Source of the DNA: Thermoplasmata archaeon
GTDB lineage: Archaea; Thermoplasmatota; Thermoplasmata; Lutacidiplasmatales; UBA184
Assembly: GCA_030037955.1 (NCBI GenBank)
Contig: JASHPT010000105.1
Span: 1 to 45,320 of the forward strand
Direction of reading: 5' to 3'
DNA length: 45,320 nt
Shown here: piece by piece, positions 19,662 to 29,001 of the stretch
Numbering within the stretch: the stretch's first letter is position 1
Layout of the letters: each line of letters opens with the position of its first letter
Program-made: the position numbers and the translations under genes
Notes under the pieces: model-generated
The model's input: the letters and a program-made list of their open reading frames with translations, nothing else
The model's database searches: none
Told to the model about the DNA's origin: nothing

Positions 19662-20432
19662 CTACTCGGGCTCGCGCCGGGCCTCGAGAATGAGGTGTAG
19701 CGGGATCTGCTCGACCCAGTCGGCCCGTATCCGATCCGAGACGAAGCCAGCCTCCGGAGCCGGCTCTTCGACATCGAGCAGAACGAATCCGGCCTTCCGG
19801 AGCTCTTTGAGATACCAGCTCAATGGCCGGTGATATCCGACGGTCCGGACGGTCCGACCGTCCGAGAGACGCCAGAGGTAGCGGTCGGAGTGGGGGGTCC
19901 GGTACCCGGCAATCTTCCGGTAGACAGTGGACGTACCCGAGACCTCGTCGACCTCGTACTGGGACCGGGTATCGACGTCAAAGCACGGATGGCTCAGCGA
20001 CGCCACGAGACGCCCGCCGGGTCGGATCACGCGGCCGAGCTCGCGGAGTGCCCCCGCCCCATCCTCGATGTCGATGAGCGACATGTTCGCGACGCCGAGG
20101 TCGAAGCGACGCTCTCCCAAGGGTCGCAGGTCGGCGGCGTCGGCCCGAATGTACTCGACCCCGAGCGGCTCGGCGCGCTCGTGTGCCGACGCGCGTTCGA
20201 TGAGCTCGAGGGATTGGTCCACGCCCACGACAAGAGCCCCGGCGCGTGCCAGGCGCCGGCTGACGTACCCGTTGCCGCAGCCGAGGTCGAGAATTCGGAG
20301 GCCGGCCCGCACCGTTCCAATCCGGGCGAAGAGCCCCGGATCGATCAACGTACGGTGCCAGTTGTCGCCCGCGTCTCCCTGCTTCTCGTCGTACCAGTAC
20401 CCGAACCCCTCTACGTCGATACGTTCCGGCAT
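19662..20432 (-). CDS. class I SAM-dependent methyltransferase
   Basis: LRILDLGCGNGYVSRRLARAGALVVGVDQSLELI. Confidence 0.92.
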   Translation of the reverse strand: MPERIDVEGFGYWYDEKQGDAGDNWHRTLIDPGLFARIGTVRAGLRILDLGCGNGYVSRRLARAGALVVGVDQSLELIERASAHERAEPLGVEYIRADAADLRPLGERRFDLGVANMSLIDIEDGAGALRELGRVIRPGGRLVASLSHPCFDVDTRSQYEVDEVSGTSTVYRKIAGYRTPHSDRYLWRLSDGRTVRTVGYHRPLSWYLKELRKAGFVLLDVEEPAPEAGFVSDRIRADWVEQIPLHLILEARREPE

Positions 20433-20451
20433 CGGTCCCCACGCGCTGGGA

Positions 20452-20523
20452 TGCGGTTGCCGGGATTCGAACCCGGGTAGGTAGCTTGGGAAGCTACCGT
20501 CCTAACCACTAGACCACAACCGC
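20452..20523 (-). tRNA. tRNA-Gly(CCC), no intron
   Basis: GCGGTTG...CAACCGC acceptor, GTAGC-TTCCCAA-GCTAC anticodon arm, CCGGG-TTCGAAT-CCCGG T arm. Confidence 0.93.
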
Positions 20524-20586
20524 GTTGTCGGCGGCTGAGGGGAGGCCCACTATCACCTTTTCCGCGCGGGCCGAGACCCCTCGGAG

Positions 20587-21099
20587 CTACAGGAGCATCC
20601 CAACGGACTCGGATGGGATCGCGGGACTGACGCCGAGAAGGTCGGCATTCGTGATGTGATGCGAGACATCCGGAGAGAGGAACCCGCCCTCGGTGAGCAC
20701 TTTCCGCGCCTTCGGGTGGTTGTCGACCGAGAGGGCCACGAGCGCGCGGGACTGCTCCCGGGTCACGAGCAGCGTGATGCTGAGGATGTTGACGTCGTTC
20801 TTCGCCAGCAGGTCGAGGGCCTGGAGCAGGCTCCCGGGACGGTCTTCCAAGGCGACCGTGATGAGCTCCCGCGTCTCGACCGGGATCCGCGCCTGCCGCA
20901 TGATCTGCAGGACCCGTTCCGGGTCACTCACGACCAGCCGAATCCGACCCCGGGTGCGGGTCGAGTCAACGGACACGGCGGCGATGTTGATCCGCTCCCG
21001 GGCCAGCCGACGGAGAATCTCCGCCATCTGCCCCGGCCGATTCGGCAGCTGGAGCGACAACTCCTGCACCGGCATGCCGGACCGCCCTCGACGGGGCAA
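20587..21099 (-). CDS. tandem ACT-domain protein
   Basis: QLPNRPGQMAEILRRLARERINIAAVSV and ALEDRPGSLLQALDLLAKNDVNILSITLL. Confidence 0.88.
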   Translation of the reverse strand: MPRRGRSGMPVQELSLQLPNRPGQMAEILRRLARERINIAAVSVDSTRTRGRIRLVVSDPERVLQIMRQARIPVETRELITVALEDRPGSLLQALDLLAKNDVNILSITLLVTREQSRALVALSVDNHPKARKVLTEGGFLSPDVSHHITNADLLGVSPAIPSESVGMLL

Positions 21100-21229
21100 G
21101 GAGCCCGGAGCTATAGGCTAGCTCCGACACCGCCGTCGCAAGTCGATTCCGAGGACGCGCGTATTTATACAGGAAGGAGGGTAAATTCTGGTTGCCCAGG
21201 GCCGTCGGGCCGGGGCGAGTCCAGGGCCA

Positions 21230-22174
21230 ATGGGGGTTTCCGTTCGTTCTCGGGCGCAGCGCGCTCGCCTGCGACGGCTCCGGAGGAGCCGTCGGGGTCT
21301 GGTAGCGGTCGTAGGGACCCTGCTGTCCCTGCTCGTCTTTCTCTCCCTGTTCGGCACGTTCCTGACGTTCTACCTGCCGCTGTGGATGTCGGACAACGAA
21401 TCCAACTTCACGGCAGATATCGCGACCTCGATGGCCGAACTGCAGTCCAACATGCAGCTTCAGGCCGTGACGGGCGTCGCGTCGATCCTCTCGACGCCGT
21501 TCACGATGAGCTCGGAGTCCGTGCCGCTCCTGTCGGTGCCGACGACCGGTACCTTAGCCTTCCTCCCCAGGACCCCCGGGGCGTCGGTCAGCCTCTCGAT
21601 CCCCAATTTCCTCACGGCGAACACCCCGTACCATCAGACCTTCGGAGGCACGCTGGGCACCCTCACCCTGACCCTACCGAACCGGTACTACACTCCGACC
21701 ACCTTCGAGATGGAGGACGGAGCGGTCATCCAGTACGAGAGCGACACCAACCAGCTCATCGTCTATCCGCCCGCCTTCGCACTCCAGAAGATGGGAACCT
21801 CGCTCAGCCTGACGCTCGCGTTGACCCAGATGTACGGTAACGCGACGCGCCTGACCTCGCCCGGAACCATCCAGGCCTACTCGGAGCTCCTCGGCGACAC
21901 GCAGACCCTCAAGAACAACAACACGGTCTCCGTGGCGTCCTTCTTCCTCAACGTCACGACCCACTACCCGTGCGCCTGGACGAACTTCTTCCTCAACTCC
22001 CGGTCCCTGGCCAACGTGACGGCCAGCCAGATGTCCGTGACCTCGGTCGACAGCTCGGGCTGTGTCGCCACGGCGGGACAGGCCAAGACCGTGGACGTGG
22101 AGATTTCGAACCTCTCCACCGTGACCCTGCTGCTGGCGAACTTCCAAGTCTCGGCTGGCATTGGAGTGGTCTGA
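21230..22174 (+). CDS. pilin/flagellin-like membrane-anchored secreted protein
   Basis: Basic N-terminus RRSRRG followed by hydrophobic LVAVVGTLLSLLVFLSLFGTF, long polar N-x-S/T-rich ectodomain; first gene of secretion operon. Confidence 0.65.
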   Translation: MGVSVRSRAQRARLRRLRRSRRGLVAVVGTLLSLLVFLSLFGTFLTFYLPLWMSDNESNFTADIATSMAELQSNMQLQAVTGVASILSTPFTMSSESVPLLSVPTTGTLAFLPRTPGASVSLSIPNFLTANTPYHQTFGGTLGTLTLTLPNRYYTPTTFEMEDGAVIQYESDTNQLIVYPPAFALQKMGTSLSLTLALTQMYGNATRLTSPGTIQAYSELLGDTQTLKNNNTVSVASFFLNVTTHYPCAWTNFFLNSRSLANVTASQMSVTSVDSSGCVATAGQAKTVDVEISNLSTVTLLLANFQVSAGIGVV

Positions 22175-22176
22175 CC

Positions 22177-23826
22177 GTGGCGAGCCTGGCATCCTACCGC
22201 GTCAAGATCCCTCGGAACGCGAGCGGCGAGAAATCCGACACCGCCGCCCCGGCGACCGAGGAGGGCGGACTGCCCACCACGGACCTCCCCGGGACGTTCA
22301 TCACGGCGATGCCGGCCCTGCCTGCCGAAGGGGCGAAGGTCATCGAGGTCCGACCGATCAACCCACCCTACTCCTATTCGCGGGTGACGTACAACGACCA
22401 CACGAAGGAGTACATCTACGAGGCCATCGAGCCCCAGCTATCGACCCACGAGCGCGAACTCCTGAACCATCTCAAGGAGACGATGGGCAAGATCATCGGC
22501 GCCGAGGTGGCGGCGATGACCTCGGGCGACAAGAAGGCCTACCTCCGAGGCGTGGTCGAGGAGTTCCTCAAGACCCGGGGGATCCAGCTGAGTCCGCTCT
22601 CTACGGAGCGGATCATCTACTACATCCAGCGCGACTTCATCGGCTACGGCCCCGTGGATACGCTGATCCTCGACACGAACATCGAGGACATCTCCTGCGA
22701 CGGCGTCGAGGTTCCCCTGTTCGTCTTTCACGGTAAGTTCGAGTCGGTCAAGACCAACATCAGCTTCCCGGACGAAGAGCAACTCAACTCGTTCATCGTG
22801 CAGCTGGGACAGCGCTGCACGAAGTCGGTCTCGGTCTCCAGCCCGATCCTGGACGGGACCACGCCCGAGGGCCACCGGGTCCAGGCGAGCTACGCCCATG
22901 AGGTCACGACCCGGGGCGGCACGTTCACCATCCGTCGCTTCAAGGAGCGCCCGTGGACGCCGGTCGACCTCGTCAACGCCGGGAGCGCGAACGAGGAGAT
23001 GGTCGCCTACTTCTGGCTGGCCGCGGAGCAGGGCGAATCCATGATGATCTGCGGCGGCCCAGCGGCCGGAAAGACGAGCACGCTCAACGCCATCGCCCTG
23101 TTCATCCCCCCGACGGCCAAGATCGTCAGCATCGAGGACACGCGCGAGGTCAACCTCCCGCACGAGAACTGGATCCCCGGCGCGACCCGGAGCGGAACCG
23201 GCGACCGGGGCCCCGACGGTAAGGCGGCGGGAGAGGTCGATATGTTCGACCTCGTTCGAGCGGCGTTGCGTCAGCGGCCGAACTACATCATCGTGGGAGA
23301 GGTCCGAGGGAAGGAGACCTACACGATGTTCCAGGCCATGGCCACCGGCCACACGACCTACTCGACCATGCATGCCGACAGCGTGAAGTCGATGGTCAAC
23401 CGGCTCGAGAACCCGCCGATCAACACGCCGCGGATCCTGCTCTCGGCGCTGAACAACGTCGTCATCCAGATCCAGGCCCGGACGGAAAAGGGCGTGGTCC
23501 GCCGGCTGAAACAGGTCCTCGAGATCGTCGGGTTCGAGCCCGAGACCAACGAGCTCATCACGAACACCGTCTACGAGTGGGACCCCGCGACGGACAAGTT
23601 CGTGTTCAAGGGCCACTCGTTCCTCTTTGACAAGATCATGGAACTCAAGAACTACACGCACGAGGAGATGGAGGCGGAGTTCCAGCGCCGCGTCCTCGTG
23701 GTGCGCTACCTGGTCCATCAGAAGATGGACGATTATCGGGCGCTCTGGAAGATGGTCACCGACTACTACAAGGACCCGAAGGGCGTCATGGAGAAGGTCC
23801 AGCCCTCCGGAGGGGCGACCAACTGA
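22177..23826 (+). CDS. type II/IV secretion (TadA/CpaF-like) ATPase 1
   Basis: CGGPAAGKTSTLNA Walker A, IVSIEDTREVNLPHENW, YIIVGEVRGKETYTMFQAMATGHTTYSTMHA; GTG 22177. Confidence 0.93.
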   Translation: MASLASYRVKIPRNASGEKSDTAAPATEEGGLPTTDLPGTFITAMPALPAEGAKVIEVRPINPPYSYSRVTYNDHTKEYIYEAIEPQLSTHERELLNHLKETMGKIIGAEVAAMTSGDKKAYLRGVVEEFLKTRGIQLSPLSTERIIYYIQRDFIGYGPVDTLILDTNIEDISCDGVEVPLFVFHGKFESVKTNISFPDEEQLNSFIVQLGQRCTKSVSVSSPILDGTTPEGHRVQASYAHEVTTRGGTFTIRRFKERPWTPVDLVNAGSANEEMVAYFWLAAEQGESMMICGGPAAGKTSTLNAIALFIPPTAKIVSIEDTREVNLPHENWIPGATRSGTGDRGPDGKAAGEVDMFDLVRAALRQRPNYIIVGEVRGKETYTMFQAMATGHTTYSTMHADSVKSMVNRLENPPINTPRILLSALNNVVIQIQARTEKGVVRRLKQVLEIVGFEPETNELITNTVYEWDPATDKFVFKGHSFLFDKIMELKNYTHEEMEAEFQRRVLVVRYLVHQKMDDYRALWKMVTDYYKDPKGVMEKVQPSGGATN

Positions 23827-24830
23827 TGCCCGCGACCGACGTCGCCTCCCCGGCCCGGGCCGCCCGCGCCCGCTCCGGGGATGCCCCGGACGTCACCGAG
23901 GTCCGCACCGTCCGCGTCAAGCGGGGCGAGCAACCGTCCCGGGCGCCGCTCACGCCGTTCCAGCAGTGGGCCTGGACCCGGTTCAAGGACCGGGTCAAGA
24001 TGGGTCCGGCGGAGGCGATCCTCGAGGAGAACCTGCTCAAGGCCCACATGCGGCTTCGGGCCGAGGAATATCTCGCGTGGGTCATGGCGGTGACCTTCGT
24101 CACCGCGGCGGCCCTCGCCGTCGCCGGAGTCGTTCTCGGGGTCCTCATCTACCTCTCCGGCACCGGGATCGGGACGCTGATCTTCGCGGTGCTCGCCGCC
24201 GTCGCGCTCCCGGTCGGGGGCACCGGGCTGACCAACGTCCTGCTCAAGGCCACGCCCTCCTCCAACGCGAAGCGACGGGGCGTTGACATCGACCGACGCA
24301 TCGGCGCCGCGATGAGCTTCGTGAGCGCCATGGCCTCGGCGGATGTCAACATCGACCAGATCTTCCGCGACCTGGCCCAGGAGAAGATCTACGGCGCCGT
24401 GGCCGAGGAAGCGGCCTGGATCACCCGGGACACCGAGCTGCTCGGGATCGATATCCTGAGCGCCATCCGCATCGGGGCGAACCGGACGCCGTCGAAGCGG
24501 TTCCAGGACTTCCTGCAGGGCGTCGTGACGACCGCGACCTCCGGCGGCCAGCTCAAGCCGTACTTCCTGATCAAGGCCGAGCAGTACCAGCGGGAGAACA
24601 AGCTGGACGTGATGCGCCGCACGGAGACGATGGGTCTCCTCGCCGAGACGTTCGTCACCGTCGTGGTCGCCTTCCCCCTGTTCCTGGTCATCGTCATCGC
24701 GATCTTCGCCATCATCGGCGGCGGCGGTGGGAGCCTCCTGCTGATCCTCTGGGGCATCATCGGCGCGATGATCCCGGCCTTCCAGTTCGTCTTCATCCTG
24801 TACATGCAGGGTCTCGCTTCGGAGGTCTAA
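23826..24830 (+). CDS. type II secretion F-domain (TadB/TadC-like) membrane protein
   Basis: RRIGAAMSFVSAMASADVNIDQIFRDLAQ plus two TM pairs; stop/start overlap with ATPase. Confidence 0.85.
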   Translation: MPATDVASPARAARARSGDAPDVTEVRTVRVKRGEQPSRAPLTPFQQWAWTRFKDRVKMGPAEAILEENLLKAHMRLRAEEYLAWVMAVTFVTAAALAVAGVVLGVLIYLSGTGIGTLIFAVLAAVALPVGGTGLTNVLLKATPSSNAKRRGVDIDRRIGAAMSFVSAMASADVNIDQIFRDLAQEKIYGAVAEEAAWITRDTELLGIDILSAIRIGANRTPSKRFQDFLQGVVTTATSGGQLKPYFLIKAEQYQRENKLDVMRRTETMGLLAETFVTVVVAFPLFLVIVIAIFAIIGGGGGSLLLILWGIIGAMIPAFQFVFILYMQGLASEV

Positions 24831-24831
24831 G

Positions 24832-25833
24832 ATGGCAACCGCAACGGCCACCACGACGGTCACCGCGCCTCGAACGCTCGGCGCCTCGGTCACGCTGGGG
24901 ACCGAGAAGGTCCGGCCCACGCTCCCCGCCGAGCGGCTGGCCCTCTACCTCTGCCTGCCGATCGGCTTCGTCCTCTACGCCGTGGCGCTGCTGAACTATC
25001 TCAGCATCCTCTCCATCGTGATCCGGCCCGGCGAGCCGGTCGGCGCCAATCCGGCCATCGACTTCGCCGTGATGGGCACGCTCGTCATCATCGGCCCCTA
25101 CGGCTTCCTCGCGAGCGCCCAGTACCGCCGCATCAACCGGATCGAGAGCCGGCTGCCCGACTTCCTCCGCGACGTCGCCGAGGCCGGCCGGTTCGGGATG
25201 ACCCTGCCGGACGCCATCATCGTGGCGAGCAAGGGCCGCTACGACCTGCTCACCGGGGAGATCAAGAAGATGGCGAGCCAGCTCGAGTGGGGCGTTCCGG
25301 TCTCCACCGCGCTCTCGCTGTTCAAGGAACGCGTCAACACGCCGCTCGTCGCCCGGACGGTCTCGATCATCATCAAGGCCAACGAGGCCGGCGGCAACGT
25401 CGCGGATGTGCTCTCGATGGTCGCGCGCGACACCCGGGACGTCCAGATCACGACGCAGGAGCGCCAGATCACGATGCTGACCTACCTCACGGTGATCTAC
25501 ATCTCGTTCTACGTGTTCCTCGTCACGATCTACATCATGGCGGCGGTGTTCCTGCCGCAGATGATCACCGCCGGGAGCAGCATCGCGAGCTCCGGCACCA
25601 GCGCCGGCGGCTCGGCCGCCATCTCCCTCAACTTCACCGCCATCCCGGAGCTGTTCCTCGCCTTCATGGTGGCGGTCATCGTCCACGCGATCGGGGACGG
25701 GATCATGTCGGGCGTCATCATCAACGGCCGGATCTCGGAGGGCCTCCAGCACGCCACCGTCATGCTCGCCTCCGGCTGGCTGTTCATGCGCTACTTCGTG
25801 CCGAACCTCAACGTGCCCGGAGTCACCTCGTAG
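24832..25833 (+). CDS. type II secretion F-domain (TadB/TadC-like) membrane protein, second
   Basis: RIESRLPDFLRDVAEAGRFGMTLPDAIIVASKGRY...IIIKANEAGGNVADVLSMVARDTRD. Confidence 0.88.
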   Translation: MATATATTTVTAPRTLGASVTLGTEKVRPTLPAERLALYLCLPIGFVLYAVALLNYLSILSIVIRPGEPVGANPAIDFAVMGTLVIIGPYGFLASAQYRRINRIESRLPDFLRDVAEAGRFGMTLPDAIIVASKGRYDLLTGEIKKMASQLEWGVPVSTALSLFKERVNTPLVARTVSIIIKANEAGGNVADVLSMVARDTRDVQITTQERQITMLTYLTVIYISFYVFLVTIYIMAAVFLPQMITAGSSIASSGTSAGGSAAISLNFTAIPELFLAFMVAVIVHAIGDGIMSGVIINGRISEGLQHATVMLASGWLFMRYFVPNLNVPGVTS

Positions 25834-25847
25834 GCGGGAGAAGTCCG

Positions 25848-27653
25848 ATGGCTGACGCGAACGTGGAGGAGACCGACTACAGTTCGACGCCCGCCCCGAC
25901 GCCGTCCCGGGGGAAGGCGAAGGGAAAGGCCCAGGGAGAGCCGCCGGCCAAGAGCGGCTTCTCGCCCTTCCTCCGCATCGGCGCCCGCATGCGTCGGGGC
26001 CGGGAAGAGCCCCGGTCGGTGAAGCTCGCCCGACTCGGCATCTCGGGCCAGGGCGCCGTGGGCGACGTGACGCCGATCCCGCCGCTGGATGACCCGAACC
26101 TCACGGAGCTCGACATGGCGCCGATCCGCGAGGGCTTCTCCTACGTGAGGGTCACGTTCAACAACCTGTTCAACGAGCACCTGTACGAGGTCATCGAGCC
26201 CCCGCTCGCCGCCCTCGAGCGGGACCTTCTCGACAAGCTTCGGGTCGGCCTGATCGACGAGTTCCAGCCGCTCCCCGAGGAGGAGAACGACGCCCGGCGC
26301 CGGGAGCTGCGCCGGATGGTCGACGAGCAGCTGCAGAAGTGGCAGCTGTCCCCGAGCCCGGCGACCAAGGGTCGGCTCGTCTACTACCTGGAACGGGACT
26401 TCCTGGGCTACGGGGTCGTCGATGTCCCGATGACCGACAGCCAGGTCGAGGATATCTCCTGCGACGGGGTCGGCATCCCCCTCTACATCTACCACCGGAC
26501 GTACGGCTCGATCCGCTCGAACCTCAAGTTCACGTCGGGCCAGGAGCTCGACGAGTACGTCATCTGGCTGGCCCAGCGCTCGGGGAAGTCGATCTCGGTC
26601 GCGAGCCCGGTGCTGGACGCGACCGTGCCGGACGGCTCCCGGCTCCAGGCGACGCTGGGGACGCACGTCACGAAGCGCGGCAGCACGTTCACCATCCGGC
26701 GGTTCCGGGACAACCCGTTCACGCCCGTCGACCTGATCAAATTCCGCACGATGAGCCCCGAGATGATGGCGTATCTCTGGATCGCCATCGAGAACGGGCA
26801 ATCGATGATGGTCTGCGGAGGCACGGCCTCCGGCAAGACGACGACGCTGAATGCGACGCTCCTGTTCATCCCGCCCCAGATGAAGATCGTCAGCATCGAG
26901 GACACGAGGGAGCTCAACCTCCCACACGAGAACTGGATCCCGGCGCTGACGCGCAGCGGGTTCGGCGCGAAGAACCAGCTGACCGGCAAGGCCCCGGGCG
27001 AGATCGACATGTTCGACCTGCTCGCGGCGGCGCTGCGGCAGCGGCCGCAGTACCTGATGGTCGGAGAGGTCCGAGGCGCCGAGGCGTTCATCGTCTTCCA
27101 GGCGATGGCGACCGGCAAGACCTGCTACACGACGTTCCACGCCGAGTCGGTGGCGGCGATGGTCCACCGGATGGAGAACCCGCCGATCTCGTTGCCGCGG
27201 TCGCTCGTGAGCGCGCTCAACCTGGTGCTGCTCCAGCGGCAGGTGAAGGTCGGCACGAAGATGACCCGTCGCGTCCAGTCGCTGACGGAGATCGTCGGTC
27301 TCGACCCCGAAACGAACGAGCTCATCACGAACTCGGTCTACTCGTGGAACCCCGCGGACGATACCTTCCTCTACAGCGGCCACTCGTACATCTACGAGCG
27401 CGTGGCGGTCTCCAAGAACTGGACGATGAAGGAGATGGAGCGGGAGGTCCGGCGTCGGGCCGACATGCTCGAGTATCTCAAGTGGAAGGACTCGCTCTCC
27501 ACCCGCGCGCAGCCGTTCACCCACCGGGACGTGGGCCGCGTCGTCGCGGCGTACTACAAGGACCCCGCGAGCGCCGCCGCCGAGGCTCGGGCGGACCTCG
27601 AACGAGCGAAGGCGACGGCCGCCAAGGCCCCGGCGGCAGCGGCGGCGGCATAA
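25848..27653 (+). CDS. type II/IV secretion (TadA/CpaF-like) ATPase 2, paralog of ATPase 1
   Basis: CGGTASGKTTTLNATLLFIPP, IVSIEDTRELNLPHENWIPALTRSGFG, YLMVGEVRGAEAFIVFQAMATGKTCYTTFHAES. Confidence 0.93.
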   Translation: MADANVEETDYSSTPAPTPSRGKAKGKAQGEPPAKSGFSPFLRIGARMRRGREEPRSVKLARLGISGQGAVGDVTPIPPLDDPNLTELDMAPIREGFSYVRVTFNNLFNEHLYEVIEPPLAALERDLLDKLRVGLIDEFQPLPEEENDARRRELRRMVDEQLQKWQLSPSPATKGRLVYYLERDFLGYGVVDVPMTDSQVEDISCDGVGIPLYIYHRTYGSIRSNLKFTSGQELDEYVIWLAQRSGKSISVASPVLDATVPDGSRLQATLGTHVTKRGSTFTIRRFRDNPFTPVDLIKFRTMSPEMMAYLWIAIENGQSMMVCGGTASGKTTTLNATLLFIPPQMKIVSIEDTRELNLPHENWIPALTRSGFGAKNQLTGKAPGEIDMFDLLAAALRQRPQYLMVGEVRGAEAFIVFQAMATGKTCYTTFHAESVAAMVHRMENPPISLPRSLVSALNLVLLQRQVKVGTKMTRRVQSLTEIVGLDPETNELITNSVYSWNPADDTFLYSGHSYIYERVAVSKNWTMKEMEREVRRRADMLEYLKWKDSLSTRAQPFTHRDVGRVVAAYYKDPASAAAEARADLERAKATAAKAPAAAAAA

Positions 27654-27713
27654 AGCCCCGGGTCGGCTGGCCCTCCGGCACCGGAGGCCCCGCGCACGTC
27701 CTCGTTCCGCAGC

Positions 27714-28625
27714 TTGCCCTTCGCGAACCTGACCGGCCCGGCGGGAACCTCCCTCGTGTTGTGGGAGGAGGACTGCCTCGCGGGTCTTCCGAGACGCGCG
27801 GCGCCGCAGAGCGTCGATGTGGTCGTCACCTCTCCGCCGTATAACCGCGGAGTCGCCTATCACCGGTACGAGGACCGACGGCCGAGGGAAGAGTACCTCG
27901 CCTGGATCGGTCAGGTGGCGGATGCGGTGCGGACGGTGCTCGCGCCCCACGGCTCGTTCTTCCTGAACGTCGGCGGTTCACCGACGGACCCGTGGCTACC
28001 GCTCGACGTCGCGCAGGAGGTCCGCTCGCGGTTCGTGCTGCAGAACGTCATCCACTGGGTGAAGTCGATCGCCATCGAACGTTCCCTGGCCGGCGCCACG
28101 CCACATCTCACGGGCGACATCGCGGTCGGCCACTACAAGCCCGTCCCGTCGCCGCGGTTCCTGCACGGCGCTCAGGAATACATCTTCCACTTCAGCCACC
28201 GGGGGGACGTCCCGCTCGACCGACTCGCCATCGGCGTCCCGTACCAGGACAAGAGCAACGTGGCCCGCTGGCGGGGAGGCCGCCGGGACCTCCGCTGTCG
28301 GGGGAACACCTGGTTCCTCCCGTATCCGACGATCCGACGCCGGGCGACCGACCGACCGCATCCCGCGACCTTCCCGCCGGAGCTTCCCGAGCGTTGCTAC
28401 CGGCTGCATGGCCTGGACCGGATCCGGCTGGCCGTCGATCCCTTCCTGGGCCTGGGGGCCTCGGCCATCGCGGCGGCGCGGCTCGGGATCCCGTTCGTCG
28501 GGTTCGACGTCGACGAGGAGTACCTGGCCGTCGCCCGACGACGCATCCAAGCCGAGCTCGCGCACCCGACCTCGGACGTCCACCAACTCCGACGCAAGAA
28601 TCATCCCCCGGTCCGACGCAAGTAG
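27714..28625 (+). CDS. site-specific DNA methyltransferase, beta-class N4-C/N6-A
   Basis: VDVVVTSPPYNRG motif IV precedes VDPFLGLGASAIAAARLGIPFVGFDVDEEYL motif I; TTG start. Confidence 0.88.
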   Translation: MPFANLTGPAGTSLVLWEEDCLAGLPRRAAPQSVDVVVTSPPYNRGVAYHRYEDRRPREEYLAWIGQVADAVRTVLAPHGSFFLNVGGSPTDPWLPLDVAQEVRSRFVLQNVIHWVKSIAIERSLAGATPHLTGDIAVGHYKPVPSPRFLHGAQEYIFHFSHRGDVPLDRLAIGVPYQDKSNVARWRGGRRDLRCRGNTWFLPYPTIRRRATDRPHPATFPPELPERCYRLHGLDRIRLAVDPFLGLGASAIAAARLGIPFVGFDVDEEYLAVARRRIQAELAHPTSDVHQLRRKNHPPVRRK

Positions 28626-28630
28626 ACGGC

Positions 28631-28996
28631 ATGGAGACGCCGCCGTCGGGATCTTCCGGCTGGACCGGGCCGGCGCCTGCCCCCGACACGCCTCTCGACC
28701 CGGCGGACCGGGAAGCGCTGGCCTATGTCGCGACCGTGGTGCTCCCGGCCCTCGGGGACCGCAGCTCTCGGACCGTCCGGGACGCGCTACGACGCGCCGT
28801 CCGGGACCGCCGGCTGGACGCCCTCGAGCGGCTCACGGGCCGCAGCCGGCACGAACTCCTGGTCCTGATCGAGCAGCTGTCGGCGACCCGGCGGCGGACG
28901 ACGCCCGCCGTGCTCGTGCGTCTCACCACGGTGATCTCCGCGACCCCGGCGGCGCAGGACCTGGTAGTCGTCGCCGCGGCCCGACCGGCCCGCTGA
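28631..28996 (+). CDS. hypothetical helical protein
   Basis: 121 aa ORF just downstream of the methyltransferase, ATG 28631. Confidence 0.5.
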   Translation: METPPSGSSGWTGPAPAPDTPLDPADREALAYVATVVLPALGDRSSRTVRDALRRAVRDRRLDALERLTGRSRHELLVLIEQLSATRRRTTPAVLVRLTTVISATPAAQDLVVVAAARPAR

Positions 28997-29001
28997 CGGA
29001 C

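Noticed and set aside
19830-20484. Plus-strand ORFs ending in GFEPG or RDSNPGR
   Set aside because: These peptides are the classic translation of a tRNA T arm; the locus is tRNA-Gly(CCC) plus antisense of the methyltransferase.
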